Of a DNA stretch of 64,000 nucleotides, positions 44,399-54,734 are shown piece by piece. Under the pieces are notes generated by a model. It did no database searches. It was given only the letters and a program-made list of their open reading frames with translations, and had not been told where the DNA came from. Origin of the DNA: Axinella damicornis (taxonomy: Eukaryota > Porifera > Demospongiae > Axinellida > Axinellidae); the NCBI GenBank assembly GCA_963931865.1, contig OZ007512.1, positions 6,531,708-6,595,707 of the forward strand, read 5' to 3'. How positions within the stretch are numbered: position 1 is the first letter of the stretch; the number at the start of each line of letters is the position of its first letter. A program made the translations under genes and the position numbers.

Positions 44399-44486
44399 CT
44401 GTGACAATGTAGTGCAGGTTCCTCTCTTCGACAACTCCATAGCATTTGATGATGGAGGGATGGTCCAGTGAGCTGAGGATTCCAGC
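44399..44486 (-). CDS. Exon K2: kinase alphaC-beta5
   Basis: 88 nt, phase 0 to 1: AGILSSLDHPSIIKCYGVVE then ERNLHYIVT. Intact. Its damaged counterpart is at 61413-61499. Confidence 0.75.
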
Positions 44487-44868
44487 CTAGACAGAGGTAG
44501 TGTGGTAAACCATAGCGCACTAGCCGACTGAGTAATGGTGAGTACATGTAAATTGATTTTCAGCAAGTTTCATTATATACACCTATGTACGTACTTAAAG
44601 GGAGAGATCATCTCTCTGTTTTCACCTGGTATAAGTGTCATGCACCATGTATAAGTGTTTATGTTGGCATAATAGTTCACACTTGCACAATGAATTGTAC
44701 ATAGTTAGGCATTCTCCATTGAACCTCAGAGTCGTTATAGATGTCTGAATCAACTGGAAATGCTCTGATTTCAGCATTCCGATTAAACCTATACGACATA
44801 GTAGAATCTTTGCGAGCCTTCCCTGTTATACTATCTATGCTAGTTGCTATGACAACACGGTAGCTTAC

Positions 44869-45028
44869 CTCTCTTTCATCAAATTCTATCAAGGTCTTGA
44901 TGGCCACAATCTTTTTCCTAGATATCCATCGTCCCTTTGACACTGCTCCGTATATCCGCCAGCTCTGACCTTCTCCATGAACTCCAGGTCAGAATAGTGT
45001 TCCACCCGACCTTTGATCTCGCTCTGAC
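44869..45028 (-). pseudogene. Exon K1: kinase N-lobe (Gly loop to VAIK), 2-base insertion
   Basis: Reads VEHYSDLEFMEKVRAGGY and, after skipping two bases (AC near 44967), GAVSKGRWISRKKIVAIKTL. The insertion falls inside the glycine-rich ATP loop. The VAIK lysine is present downstream. Confidence 0.7.
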
Positions 45029-45138
45029 CTCCCTGTAATGTCAGACATAGCTACACCAGGGAAGGTTTTGTATTGCAATGACATCATCTACTCGGGTTTT
45101 GTATAACATGAAAATAGTCACACGATTTACTTCCGTAC

Positions 45139-45397
45139 CTTTGATGTATTTGGCGGTGACTTCATCTGCCAACTTGTACAGCTTCATGTTCTTCAGTGTC
45201 TCCGCAACCACCTTCCACGAAGCGGTGGGGGATCTCACATAGTGGTTGATGATAGACTTCATTTTCTGCCTGGTACAGCCTTCGGGTCTCCTCTCGCTTA
45301 GAGTATGGCACACCAAACCTGAAGCGCATATCGTCCCAGCGGTCTTCTTCCCCCTTCACCACCACCATGAGGTTGTCAGTGGTGAGGGTGGGGTCAG
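45139..45397 (-). pseudogene. Exon D1: Death-like domain repeat 3, frameshifted
   Basis: Reads DPTLTTDNLMVVV, EDRWDDMRFRFGVPYSKREE, then, after a +1 shift at AGAAAATGAAG (near 45264), MKSIINHYVRSPTASWKVVA and ADEVTAKYIKG. The length of 259 nt becomes a multiple of three if one A is removed. Confidence 0.65.
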
Positions 45398-45867
45398 CTG
45401 GGTGGGAGACAACACAATGTGCATCTCAAAATGGATACCTCAGAGTCTTCAGTGTCAGTATAGTATGAAAACTAGCTACTGATCAAGTTTCCATTTTATG
45501 CTCACCATTTCCCTATCAATTTCTCTTATGTTGCTGATGGGATTTGCAAGTAACTACCATTCTTCTGTAGCTATAGTGCAATGCAAACCTTGTACTATGA
45601 GCTATCCGCAACTCACAAAACAACAGCATAGCTACATCATTGGAACTGTGTTCTATACGAGCCAATTGTAGCTAGTGAATTTAGTGCATGCACTGTCCAG
45701 GGACAAGTTGTGTATTATGATCAAAGTGACGAAACTAGCCATGCTGTAGTTTGACCAGTTCTCCTTCCAATGAGTTGAGAAGCAATGTGTTTCTGCAGAT
45801 TTAGTGCTGTCCAGGAGTTCAGTAACGCTGCAGTGGAATGCAGTTTATTGACAAGAAATGTACATAC

Positions 45868-46140
45868 ATTTCGGTAGGTATTGCTTCGTCATTGCTGCTG
45901 CTCTCTCCTCTCCATCCTCGTACAGTGCCACTGCCAGCTTCTCCCATGAGGCATCTGGGTCAGTGTTGACCCAGTATTCTCCCAATAAACGACGCTTCTC
46001 TGTCTCAGAGGATGACTGCCACTTGATTTCCTGTAGCTTGGAGTTGAGGACACCAAGGCCACATCTGAGGAAAGCATCTCCTTTCACCACCCTCTCCCAG
46101 TCTTCCACCTCCGCCACCTTCTCCACAGTGAGGGTGGGGT
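45868..46140 (-). CDS. Exon D2: Death-like domain repeat 2, intact
   Basis: 273 nt, phase 1 to phase 1. Reads DPTLTVEKVAEVEDWERVVK, then LGVLNSKLQEIKWQ and DPDASWEKLAVALY up to KQYLPK. The pattern 'W..V...LGV....L..I...W...ASW..L...L' is that of Death domains. Closest relative is exon D3. Confidence 0.65.
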
Positions 46141-46607
46141 CTGAGGGGGAGACACAAGAGGACAGTGAGGAGAACAGCCAATAAACAATGAATGTTGTGT
46201 CCATCCCAGTCTGTCTCAACTAAAGGCTAAGCCACTTAACTGTGGCATGGTAGCTTCATCTATTTTACTTCAAATTTGTCGTGAAGGAAACAGACTGACA
46301 GACTATACATGCAGGCTGGTATAGATATGCATGTCTGTGAAATACTTCATGCATCTCAGCACTATGAATACTGTGGCATCCCAGTTCTATAAAAAGAGGA
46401 GCCCCAGTATATATAGTTCCAGGGTATCTGAAGTGTGACAGGTAATACTATGCATAACTATAGATGGGCATACAAATGTGACCTGAGTGCAGGGCAGGAT
46501 TGGTTTCCTAATGCTAAAGGCACTTGGAAATTGCACAGGCAGGGTATTGGTGGGCATGCATGAGGATGAAAACACCACATGCAGGACACAAGTCCAATTT
46601 CAGCTAC

Positions 46608-46893
46608 CTTTTGGCAAGTACTGCTTTGCCATTCATTGCAGCTGCTCTCTCCTCTCCCGCCTCGTAAAGAACTCGAGCCAGCTTTATCCAGAAGGCATTT
46701 GGGTCAGCATTAACCCAGTACTCTCCCACGGTACAGCTCTTGTCCTGTTCTGAGGACGACTGCTGCTTGGTTTCCTGTAGCTTGGAGTTTGGAACATCAA
46801 GGCCGTGCCTGAGTCCATCTCCACGGGCCACCCTCTCCCAGGCCCCTACCTCCCCCATCACCTCTGCCACATTCTCCACAGTGAGGGTGGGGT
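46608..46893 (-). pseudogene. Exon D3: Death-like domain repeat 1, frameshifted
   Basis: Starts after CTCTCCCTCAG and reads (D)PTLTVENVAEV...W-ERVARGDGLRHGLDVPNSKLQETK and on to NADPNAFWIKLARVLYEAG. The exon is 286 nt; its sisters have multiples of three. An extra A in GGCAAAGCAG near 46632 shifts the tail out of the expected KQYLPK. Confidence 0.65.
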
Positions 46894-47059
46894 CTGAGGG
46901 AGAGACACAAGCAGAAGGGGAGGACAGTGAGGAGAACAGCGAATTAACAACACTTTGTTCATTCCAGTCCATCAGCTAATCCACCCCATGCAGTCAGGAA
47001 TTAGTCATGCACAGGAGAGAGCTCTATGATACATAATTATGCCTGTCCTATTTCGTCTG

Positions 47060-47122
47060 GTCTACTGGCTTATATCAATGACGTGACGACGGCATTGGGA
47101 TTTACTGATGCGTCTGTCTTAC
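47060..47122 (+). pseudogene. LINE reverse-transcriptase scrap
   Basis: A short open piece reads AYINDVTTALGFTDASVLQQ, resembling the YIND and F-x-DD part of non-LTR reverse transcriptases, with the catalytic DD pair lost. Too short for class assignment. Confidence 0.3.
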
Positions 47123-47433
47123 AACAGAGTTGTACATGAGGGAATTTCCGGCTTTATTGGCAGTTCTGTCACGATTAGCTAGTTGTTGCAATTCAGTTTC
47201 TCCTGCCATCAGCAGATGAAGCACTGCCACTCACATATCCATGATTACCTGTGGTCTACCGCAGCTAGTCCTGCTGTTGAGTGTCACCTAAAGGTGATGT
47301 TCACATCATCATCATTATGTATACAAACTTATTACCAACACAGAGTGTGTGTATATAATTCACTGTTAAAGTGATCAATTACCCTTCACCACTATGTAAT
47401 CGTAACCTCTTGTATTCTATATAGCTCATGCTG

Positions 47434-47745
47434 GCACTGGTGGCGGTACTGATCGGTACCAGGAGCTCAGTAGCACTGGTGGTGGTACTGATCAATGGAG
47501 ACGGTACCAGGAGCTCAGTAGCACTGGTGGTGGTACTGATCAATGGAGACGGTACCAGGAGCTCAGTAGCACTGGTGGTGGTACTGATCAATGGAGACGG
47601 TACCAGGAGCTCAGCATCACTGGTGGTGGTACTGATCAATGGAGACGGTACCAGGAGCTCAGCAGCACTGGTGGTGGTACTGATCAATGGAGACGGTACC
47701 AGGAGCTCAGTAGCACTGGTGGTGCTACTGACCAATGGAGACCAG
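47434..47745. repeat. 48 bp minisatellite, ~6 copies
   Basis: Unit GGTACCAGGAGCTCAGTAGC, then ACTGGTGGTGGTACTGATCA. As 48 is divisible by three, both strands stay open: RSSVALVVVLINGDGT repeats (plus) and LVPSPLISTTTSATEL repeats (minus). The minus reading could be a Ser/Thr-rich linker upstream of the Death exons, but no matching splice phase was found. Confidence 0.9.
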
Positions 47746-47875
47746 ACACACTTGGCTACTTACTAGTCTCATTCACAGGCCTACCCAAGTAGCTATATGA
47801 ATATACCACTAGCTAATAGGTAAGCGGAAGCATTCTGTATAAAACAGGAGGAAATGGGGAACGCAAGGTCACCAG

Positions 47876-48012
47876 GCCTGACAGAGTAAATACCTTTCAG
47901 AATATACGAACTTGGATGAAAGAAAGCTCTTGGGGTCAACCTGTGGAGACAGAGTAAATACCTTTCAGAATATACGAACTTGGATTAAAGAAAGCTCTTG
48001 GGGTCAACCTGT
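47876..48012. repeat. ~66 bp tandem duplication
   Basis: CAGAGTAAATACCTTTCAGA through GGGGTCAACCTGTGG is present twice. Confidence 0.9.
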
Positions 48013-48702
48013 GGCGTAGCCAGAACTGTAGAATTTGTAGGGCATGCACTACAGGGGCACGCTGCTGAAGGCAGCGAAAAAAAATTTGCCTTCATTTTCA
48101 GTTATCAGGATGGGCTCTCGTGGCACCTTTGTGCTTTGTACTGCAAGTTCCAGATGTATGAGAATCGATGCTGCAGAGAGACGTTATCTGGTGAAGGTTG
48201 GTCACCGTCTATCGACAGCACGTCTGTCAACAGGTCAGTGCCTTCTAGTCACGGTGTAGCTCTGGCACCGGGCACCGTAGCAATTTATGTCTGCAGTAAG
48301 CATGTGAATTGTGTCTGGGGGGCCTGCCCCCCAGAATTTGACACCACCTGAGATCGTTTTTGCATGCAATCTTGGGATGCAACTTACCACCAAACCTATA
48401 GTCAGTGTGTCTGACTGTTCGGGGAAGTGCTCGGGGAAGTGCGACTCAGCCACGACTCCACATGGCTGCTTACTACGTCGACCGCTGCTGGGGTCTCAGG
48501 ACTGACTTAACACTACTACCTAGCTGCTACTGGCAGGGCGGGCATTTTGACCGTCAGGCAGGGTCTGTGCCCTGCTAGGCCCTGCCGTAGATACACCACT
48601 GAGGTCAACCTTTGATGGTGCCAGTGTGAAGTGTCAGCTCGTCAATCCATGATCCATGCAACAGTGTACGTAGCTACAAGGTCCCCAATGCTGCACTGGT
48701 GA
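48013..48702. other. Unassigned, low-copy-looking
   Basis: GGGGGGCCTGCCCCCCAG near 48317 resembles a phrase near 63320 (GGGGGGCATGCCCCCAGACC), suggesting a mobile-element remnant, but no ends were found. Confidence 0.4.
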
Positions 48703-49281
48703 TAGTCTCGCAAGCCAGCCTCTTTTTCTACGAGGGGGCGCGCGCGGAGGGGGGAGGGAAAAAGAGTCTGGTGACTTAAGCCAACATTTCGTTTCCCAGT
48801 GGAATGCAATCAACTGTAACAAATGAAAAAGTCACATGATAGCTATCCAACTATTGCCTACTACTTTCAAATGTGCGACTGCGAAGCGAGTTGGAGGAGG
48901 CTCGCGAAGCTCTGGAGAGTAGTAACCGTTGAAAGGTGAGCCAGGGAAAAGCCTTCAGCAGTATATATATACGTAGTAACAAGGCGATTTTTCAGTGCCG
49001 GTTAGAAGACTCACGAGTACATCCCGTCCGCTGAAGGAGTTCTTCACTGCTAATTCTTGCTTGGGGCACAACCTTGGATAGCCTAGTTGCGCTTTGCAGC
49101 GATGGCAATCGCACGCACTGTCTCTGAATTACGCTATGAAAATCATGTGACTGCTGCAATCTCATTGGCTCTACCCACATTCCGGCAGAGAAAACGAAAT
49201 GTTGGCTTAAGTCACCAGACTTTTTCCCTCCCCCCTCCGCGCGCGCCCCCTCGTAGAAAAAGAGGCTGGCTTGCGAGACTA
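48703..49281. mobile_element. TAGTCTCG-ended MITE, 579 bp, perfect 9 bp TSD
   Basis: TIRs of ~85-95 bp: TAGTCTCGCAAGCCAGCCTC at the left and its inverse at the right (GAGGCTGGCTTGCGAGACTA), continuing through the CGAGGGGGCGCGCGCGGAGG block. CACTGGTGA flanks both sides (48694-48702, 49282-49290). Non-coding. Confidence 0.93.
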
Positions 49282-49314
49282 CACTGGTGAGAGATAGGAC
49301 TTCAAGGGGTGGTG

Positions 49315-49350
49315 TAGCCTCGGTCCTAGGCTCTCTCCTCAGAGAGGCTA
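49315..49350. mobile_element. Minimal TAGCCTCG-family element, 36 bp
   Basis: TAGCCTCGGTCCTAGGCTCT...GAGAGGCTA. Flanks GGGGTGGTG (49306-49314) and GGGGAGGTG (49351-49359) agree at 8 of 9. Confidence 0.6.
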
Positions 49351-49359
49351 GGGGAGGTG

Positions 49360-50109
49360 GTGGTGATGGTGGGAGGGAAGTAGACGACCCCACACCTTCT
49401 AGCTATGTTATGACCACACTGACTACTGGGCATCCACCACATTAACCTCAAGTAGTGGGTAGAATACCTCCAAAAGCTTACTATGCTATGCATGACTTCA
49501 AAATAATCTAAGTCACTAGCTACATGTACACTCGACTCTGATCTGTCTAGCTAGTCTATATTTTGCAACAGTTGAATGGAAAAAGCATTCAGTCCTACAC
49601 GTAATGGCGGAATACTGACCTCACCTTCATTCCAAAGCTTCAGAAGGAGCATGCCAATTTCACAGAATAGCCTGTCGCCTCTTCACTACAGCAAGTCCGC
49701 TACCGTACCACAGTACCATGCCAGTCTGAGTCTCGCAACCCGTTTACTTGAGTGCAGCCGTGACCTTTGAACCGCGGAGGCGCGCACAACCGGAAGCGGG
49801 TTTAAAAGCTGAATTTGTAGCAAGTTTTGGCGGGAAGTCGGGATGGCACACTCGATAAGCACTTGCTTTGCAGCCTGGGGGTTGAGTGTTCGTCTCCCCA
49901 ATAACCGAGTACGAGTCTGGGCCACTCCGTACACACCGGTTCCTGACTTCCCCGCCTAGCAGCTGGAGTACGCCGGTTCCCATCTGACCACCGAAGCTAA
50001 AGAAAGGTGTTCTGGTTGAAAGCAGGTTAGCCTCCTGTGATTCCAGTCACCGGCGCCTATCCAGCGCTCCTGAGGCTTACACTTCGGTGTCTGACCTGTC
50101 ACGGAGGGG
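49360..50109. other. Intergenic, nothing assigned
   Basis: No supported gene; a tRNA-like fold was looked for around 49850 and not found. Confidence 0.45.
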
Positions 50110-50500
50110 TAGGTGTGTTGCTAGGTTGTATTTTTTTTCTTTTTTTCCCCCTTCTTTTTTTTTCTTTTGGTTGAGTGTTCATTCAGGGCTGCTATATATA
50201 GCACCAGGAGCTTATGAGCGGCGAAGCCGCGATAGCATAAGTATAGCTCATTCTTTTTTTCCCCCCTTTCTTTGTTTGTTCTTTTGGGTGTGTTCAATCG
50301 GGGCTGCTAGACTATATAGGCTTATTCTTTCTTTTTTTTTCCTTTTCTTTTTTCCCCCCTTTCTTTTTTTTTCTTTGGGTGTGTTCATTCAGGGCTGCTA
50401 CAAGTATGTAGACTATAGGCTTATTTTTCCCCCCTTTCTTTTGGGTGTGTTCATTCGGGGCTGCAACAAGTATAGGCTTATTCTCCCTTCAGCTGATTTT
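50110..50500. repeat. Degenerate tandem repeat with T/C tracts
   Basis: The phrase GTGTTCATTCAGGGCTGCTA recurs four times (near 50171, 50287, 50378 and 50446) with intervening TTTTCTTTTTCCCCCC tracts. Hydrophobic Phe-rich frames through it are compositional. Confidence 0.8.
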
Positions 50501-51245
50501 GTTGTTAACTCAATTCGTCTATATACATTGCAATATTGTTTCCTTTCACATAACTTATAGTTATCGACACATACATATCCCCGCCCCCCTGATAGACAGC
50601 TGTTCACACTAGATTTTCTATTCGGCTATAGCACGTTTACTGACACAATCATAACATAGCCATGCACAGATCGTGCTTTATACGTTGCAAAGTCATAAAA
50701 CCTGGCCGGCCCCTAGTAACAGTATTGTCTGGCCCATGGGGAATAAACACAGGACCTAATTATCACTGCAGTTGTCATCGCCTGAAGTACATTCTGATAA
50801 GAGTTAGCATGCAACTAATAATTTCAGGGTGCAAGGGGGGTCTTGTCAGGTAAATTGTCTGATGCCATTGTACAACCTCAGTTTCAGCTGAAGATTATAA
50901 AACATGCACCGTCCAAATGGGTCAGCCTGCATGTACAGCTATATACGTATAATTATGGAGTTACGTAAGAGAAAGGTAACATTTATAGTTTGTGAACGAT
51001 GTATGACTTGCAACTTTGGGGCGCCTGCAAATTAATTTTAACTGCATGCCTGTATTACTATGATGAAAAGACTAGCACCACCTCCACTTAAACCCAGTCC
51101 ATATAGATATATATCGATCATTGTGCAGGCCGGATTAATTAGTATAGGCTGCGCCGAAAGCCCTTTCAGTTCTGAAAGTGGGTATATGTATTGCCTCATT
51201 AATCGGATACAACTATGCACGCAAATTAATGATGTTGTGACCATC
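50501..51245. other. Intergenic, nothing assigned
   Basis: No supported gene. Confidence 0.5.
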
Positions 51246-51329
51246 TAGCCTCGTTCCCAGGCTCCCCCCTGTGCATGCGGTGAAGAAAAATACGGCGTGC
51301 GCAGGGGGAGGAGCCTGGAAACGAGGCTA
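51246..51329. mobile_element. TAGCCTCG-family MITE, 84 bp, perfect 9 bp TSD
   Basis: Ends TAGCCTCGTTCCCAGGCTCC and GGAGCCTGGAAACGAGGCTA. GTGACCATC flanks both sides (51237-51245, 51330-51338). Confidence 0.93.
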
Positions 51330-51338
51330 GTGACCATC

Positions 51339-52763
51339 CACTTGAACCAGTTGTCATCATGCACCCAAAGTTATCACCATAATATATGGTTGACCAAAAC
51401 ATTTATGTAGTGGAAGTCATATGATATGCATGATTGAAGTTTGTGGTGTCAGTTGCTGGCTGGGGTCACGTGGGGTGATATGATCAGAGATCTCTTCGAA
51501 TCTGCTACTGCAAACGGTCAGGAGTTGATGACTACCCCTCAGCAGAACCGCCAGCCTGGGAGAGAGGCAGATCAGAGCGGTCAATGTGGTTCACACCAAC
51601 TAAGCATTCAATTGGTGCCTAATATGCTAGGTGTCTTGAACTAGGAGTGAGATACGAAGCTGGGATTAGCACACTTGTGATCAGCATGAATGGAGCATTC
51701 CAATGATGTCCATTTTGCTGTCGGTTGAATTTATCACAAAAATCCATGGATTATATATAGCCTTTTGGCCGACCTTGATTTTTGACAAAAATGTGACCGA
51801 GATTTTAAGGACATCATTGGAAAGCTCTTTTTATGTTGACCACAACGGCACAATCCTCAGCTTCAAATTTGTATTCCATTGAACATTAGTGTACTGGTGC
51901 TTGTCACTGGAAGTGTGTTCTCTCCCTCTTCTCCATTGCCTTCAAAATTAATGCATGGAGGGAATACTCAGAAAGAAGAAGGCTGACACCGAGATTATCC
52001 TAGGGTTCAAATGAGCCGTGATGTCTGCAGAATTACCACTTGTGACACTGGATTCAGAAGCATGGAGCAACAGACAACTCGACACCTTTACTACTTGGCT
52101 CCACCTTCCTATGATGATACTATATATCAGATCTGAATGTGCAAGCCAAATCAGGTCTTGCAAGCCACACCCCCAGTGCTGACAAGAGATGGTGCTAATC
52201 TGAATGGTACAAACACACCACCAGTAACAGCAGATGAACTTCAGAGCTAACAGTGCAGAAGAGAGTACTAGTGTGAAGCGACTGAGCTTAATGTCGCGTG
52301 TCACAACTCATCACCCTCGATCGATCCACCTTCATACCGTACCACTGGCTTCAGCCCAGGGTCCACTAATAACAGTTCTACTAATTCTCTTTTGATAATT
52401 ACTACTACTAATAACTTCTGGTGAGGACTTTGTACAGAGTTGATTTGAATGAGTTTCAACTTCGGTTATTCGCTCTATACTTCATTATGTTCGAATAAGA
52501 TTTTGTACGATTTATGAGCACTGAATTCAAAGGAAATTGATTTGTGACAATCATGTTCTTGTATACAAACAACTTGGGCATACTATACTACTGCTGGTGG
52601 TGAGAGATATAACGGGACCAAGAACGCCATGGAGGCGGTCCAGCAGAGAGGAGCATCCATGTTTGGAGGTGGACGCGGCTGGCTGGATTTACTTGCTAAC
52701 TTCTCATGTATTCTAACGTGGAGATGAGACCAGCAGGTAGAAGCACATTATTTTTGTGGATCC

Positions 52764-52764
<1 letters not shown>
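51339..52764. other. Intergenic, nothing assigned
   Basis: Short ORFs without motif; no repeat recognised. Confidence 0.5.
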
Positions 52765-52844
<80 letters not shown>

Positions 52845-52878
52845 GCGTGTGTGCGTGTGCGTGTGTGTGTGTGCGTGT

Positions 52879-52909
<31 letters not shown>
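52765..52909. repeat. (GT)n microsatellite
   Basis: GT run with GC interruptions; Cys/Val frames through it are by-products. Confidence 0.95.
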
Positions 52910-53008
52910 ATAGGTGACTATACTATGTCATGAATGAACTACGCACATGCTGACAGTGTCCCTTTTTGAAAGCTGACGTATACATTTTGCTCAGTATTAA
53001 AGTTTTGA

Positions 53009-53146
53009 ACTATGTGTGTGTGTGTCACTGTGTGCACGTGTGTATGTGTGTGTGTGTGTGTGTGTATGTATGTGTGTGTGTGTGTGTATGTATGTGTGTG
53101 TGTGTATGTGTGTGTGTGTGTGCGTGTGTGTATGTGTGTGTGTGTT
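53009..53146. repeat. (GT)n microsatellite
   Basis: GT run with TATG interruptions. Confidence 0.95.
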
Positions 53147-53182
53147 GGGGACAAAAAGCTCACTTGTATTATGTGACAATGC

Positions 53183-53593
53183 TAGCCTCATTCCCAGGCC
53201 ATTCCCACCACCAGTATTTCATAGCTTCCAGTATGAAATACGGCGGGGGAAGGCCTGGGAGATCTGGTCACGTGCAATGAGGTCAGGTAGACAGATGGTA
53301 GACACACGGGGGGGCGGTGCCCAACCGTTAGAATACCTGTTTCGCATTGATCCGTCCCCGGCGTTGTGAACAACAAACGGTATCGATCGTCTGCCTTGCG
53401 AACGCTCTGATATCCAGCCATTGGACGGACAGTACAACACAGGATGTTGAGATTCTTCATTGGGCACCGCCCTCCATGTGTCTACCATGTGTCTGTGTCT
53501 ACTTGATGGCATCGCACGTGATCAGATCTCCCACGTCGTATTTCATACTGGAATGCTGGCAGTGGGAACGGCCTGGGAACGAGCTCGAGGCTA
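53183..53593. mobile_element. TAGCCTCG-family MITE, 411 bp
   Basis: Ends TAGCCTCATTCCCAGGCCAT and GGCCTGGGAACGAGCTCGAGGCTA (a few extra bases at the right end). Inverted blocks such as GATCTGGTCACGTGC / ATCGCACGTGATCAGATC lie inside. Flanks TGACAATGC (53174-53182) and TGACAATGT (53594-53602) agree at 8 of 9. Confidence 0.85.
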
Positions 53594-53854
53594 TGACAAT
53601 GTATTGTACATGCTAACTACTGGCCACTTGCTGAAGATTGAGAGCCAGGGTTCAGATTGTAGAGGACAAAGAGACTAGAATGGCAGAGAATGGAGTGGAG
53701 CACTGACCATCCTTGTTCACAGCTGGGGAGGATGACGAAGATGATCAGGAGCACCTCCACCAGCACCAGGAAGATGATGATGAAGGACAGGAACACTCAC
53801 AAGATAGTCAGGTCTCCAAACCGGCTGTAAACCCTAGACCAGTTTTGATCACTG
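53594..53854. other. Ambiguous segment, both strands readable
   Basis: On minus, 53808-53710 reads VFLSFIIIFLVLVEVLLIIF, an ideal membrane helix, but a TGA precedes it. On plus, after acceptor TTGTTCACAG, the same bases read an acidic Glu/Asp/Gln/His-rich string. Neither is confirmed. Confidence 0.25.
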
Positions 53855-53998
53855 CAGTGTGTGTGTGCGTGTGTGTGTGAGTGTGCATGTGTGGTATATG
53901 TGTGTGCATGTGTGGTATATGTGTGTGCATGTGTGGTATATGTGTGTGCATGCGTGGTATATGTGTGTGTTTGTGGGGTGGAGGGGGGGGAGGGGGTA
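53855..53998. repeat. 21 bp minisatellite and G-rich tract
   Basis: Copies of GTGTGTGCATGTGTGGTATAT, then a GGGGTGGAGGGGGGGG tract. Confidence 0.9.
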
Positions 53999-54734
53999 TA
54001 TATATGCGTCACATCACTCAACTTTGCATTTACCATAATTATTTATGCTAAAACTCCATAGGTGGTGGAGATTCCAGGAAATGAATTTTCACCATTAGAA
54101 TAAACAAAAATGGGCTCAATTAATTGCCACCATCTGCATTTGGCGAGAAATCACTTGTGACTGTTGAGGCTATACCATTTCAGGAAAAAACGGGCATCAA
54201 CTGACATGCTGCATTTGGAGGTTTGTTCCAGACTGACTAATAGTGAACTCCCTAAATGTATACTTTGAAATTCATGTTGTTATGGTAAGTACATTTCCTG
54301 GTATTGGATTTACAGAGAATAATTAGTGAACAGGGCTACACCTTAATTGGATTATGAAATTCCACTTCTACCCTTAGATAGAGCTGTGTACCATTAGAAT
54401 AAACGTGTACCACTAGGCCATGAGAGAGTTATGAAACAGGTTGAAGATCCAACAGCTGTGAGTGGTACGAGGGATAGGCTAAGTGTACAGGACTACACCT
54501 TAAATTGGATTATGAAATTCCAGTTCTACCCTTAGATACGAGCTGTGTATGTCACTATAGGCCATGAGAGAGTTAGGTTGAAGATCAAACACCACCGAGG
54601 TGGTAGGGGGATATATAAGATTTGCCTCATTCCAAGTCCTACCCTGTATTTAGGCACTTATACATGAAGTGAGTGAAGAGCAGTAAAATAAAAACGGGAA
54701 GGCGTGGGAGCATTTCTCATGTGAGTGATATCAC
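53999..54734. repeat. Degenerate ~160 bp duplication
   Basis: The phrase GGATTATGAAATTCCA with TCTACCCTTAGATA occurs twice (about 54348 and 54507), together with ATGAGAGAGTTA. No gene seen. Confidence 0.6.

Larger units (their letters stand above)
39919..46893 (-). pseudogene. Death-Death-Death-kinase-Death gene (ZAK/MLK-like TKL kinase), broken
   Basis: Twelve minus-strand exons can be placed with consistent GT-AG borders and phases: three Death-like exons (46893-46608, 46140-45868, 45397-45139), eight kinase exons (45028-44869, 44486-44399, 44112-44014, 43863-43807, 42599-42133, 41516-41376, 40699-40625, 40531-40417) and a C-terminal Death exon (40208-39919). The kinase resembles ZAK/MLTK by memory (SPVSKSCDIYSYGIFLWEL; RPSFEEI). 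Such proteins couple Death-domain assemblies to MAP-kinase signalling. Phases agree only after removing an extra base near 46632, another near 45264, and 2 bases near 44967; HRD also carries a stop. A nearby 3.8 kb ORF is error-free, so real decay is likelier than poor base quality, though homopolymer errors remain possible. The 5' end is not identified. Confidence 0.7.

Noticed and set aside
49840..49920. tRNA-like segment considered
   Set aside because: No acceptable acceptor stem or B-box (GGTTCRANTCC) could be found.
50087..50560. Phe-rich hydrophobic frame resembling a membrane protein
   Set aside because: Caused by T/C tracts in a tandem repeat.
52700..54060. Cys/Val and His/Thr repeat frames
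   Set aside because: Translations of (GT)n tracts.
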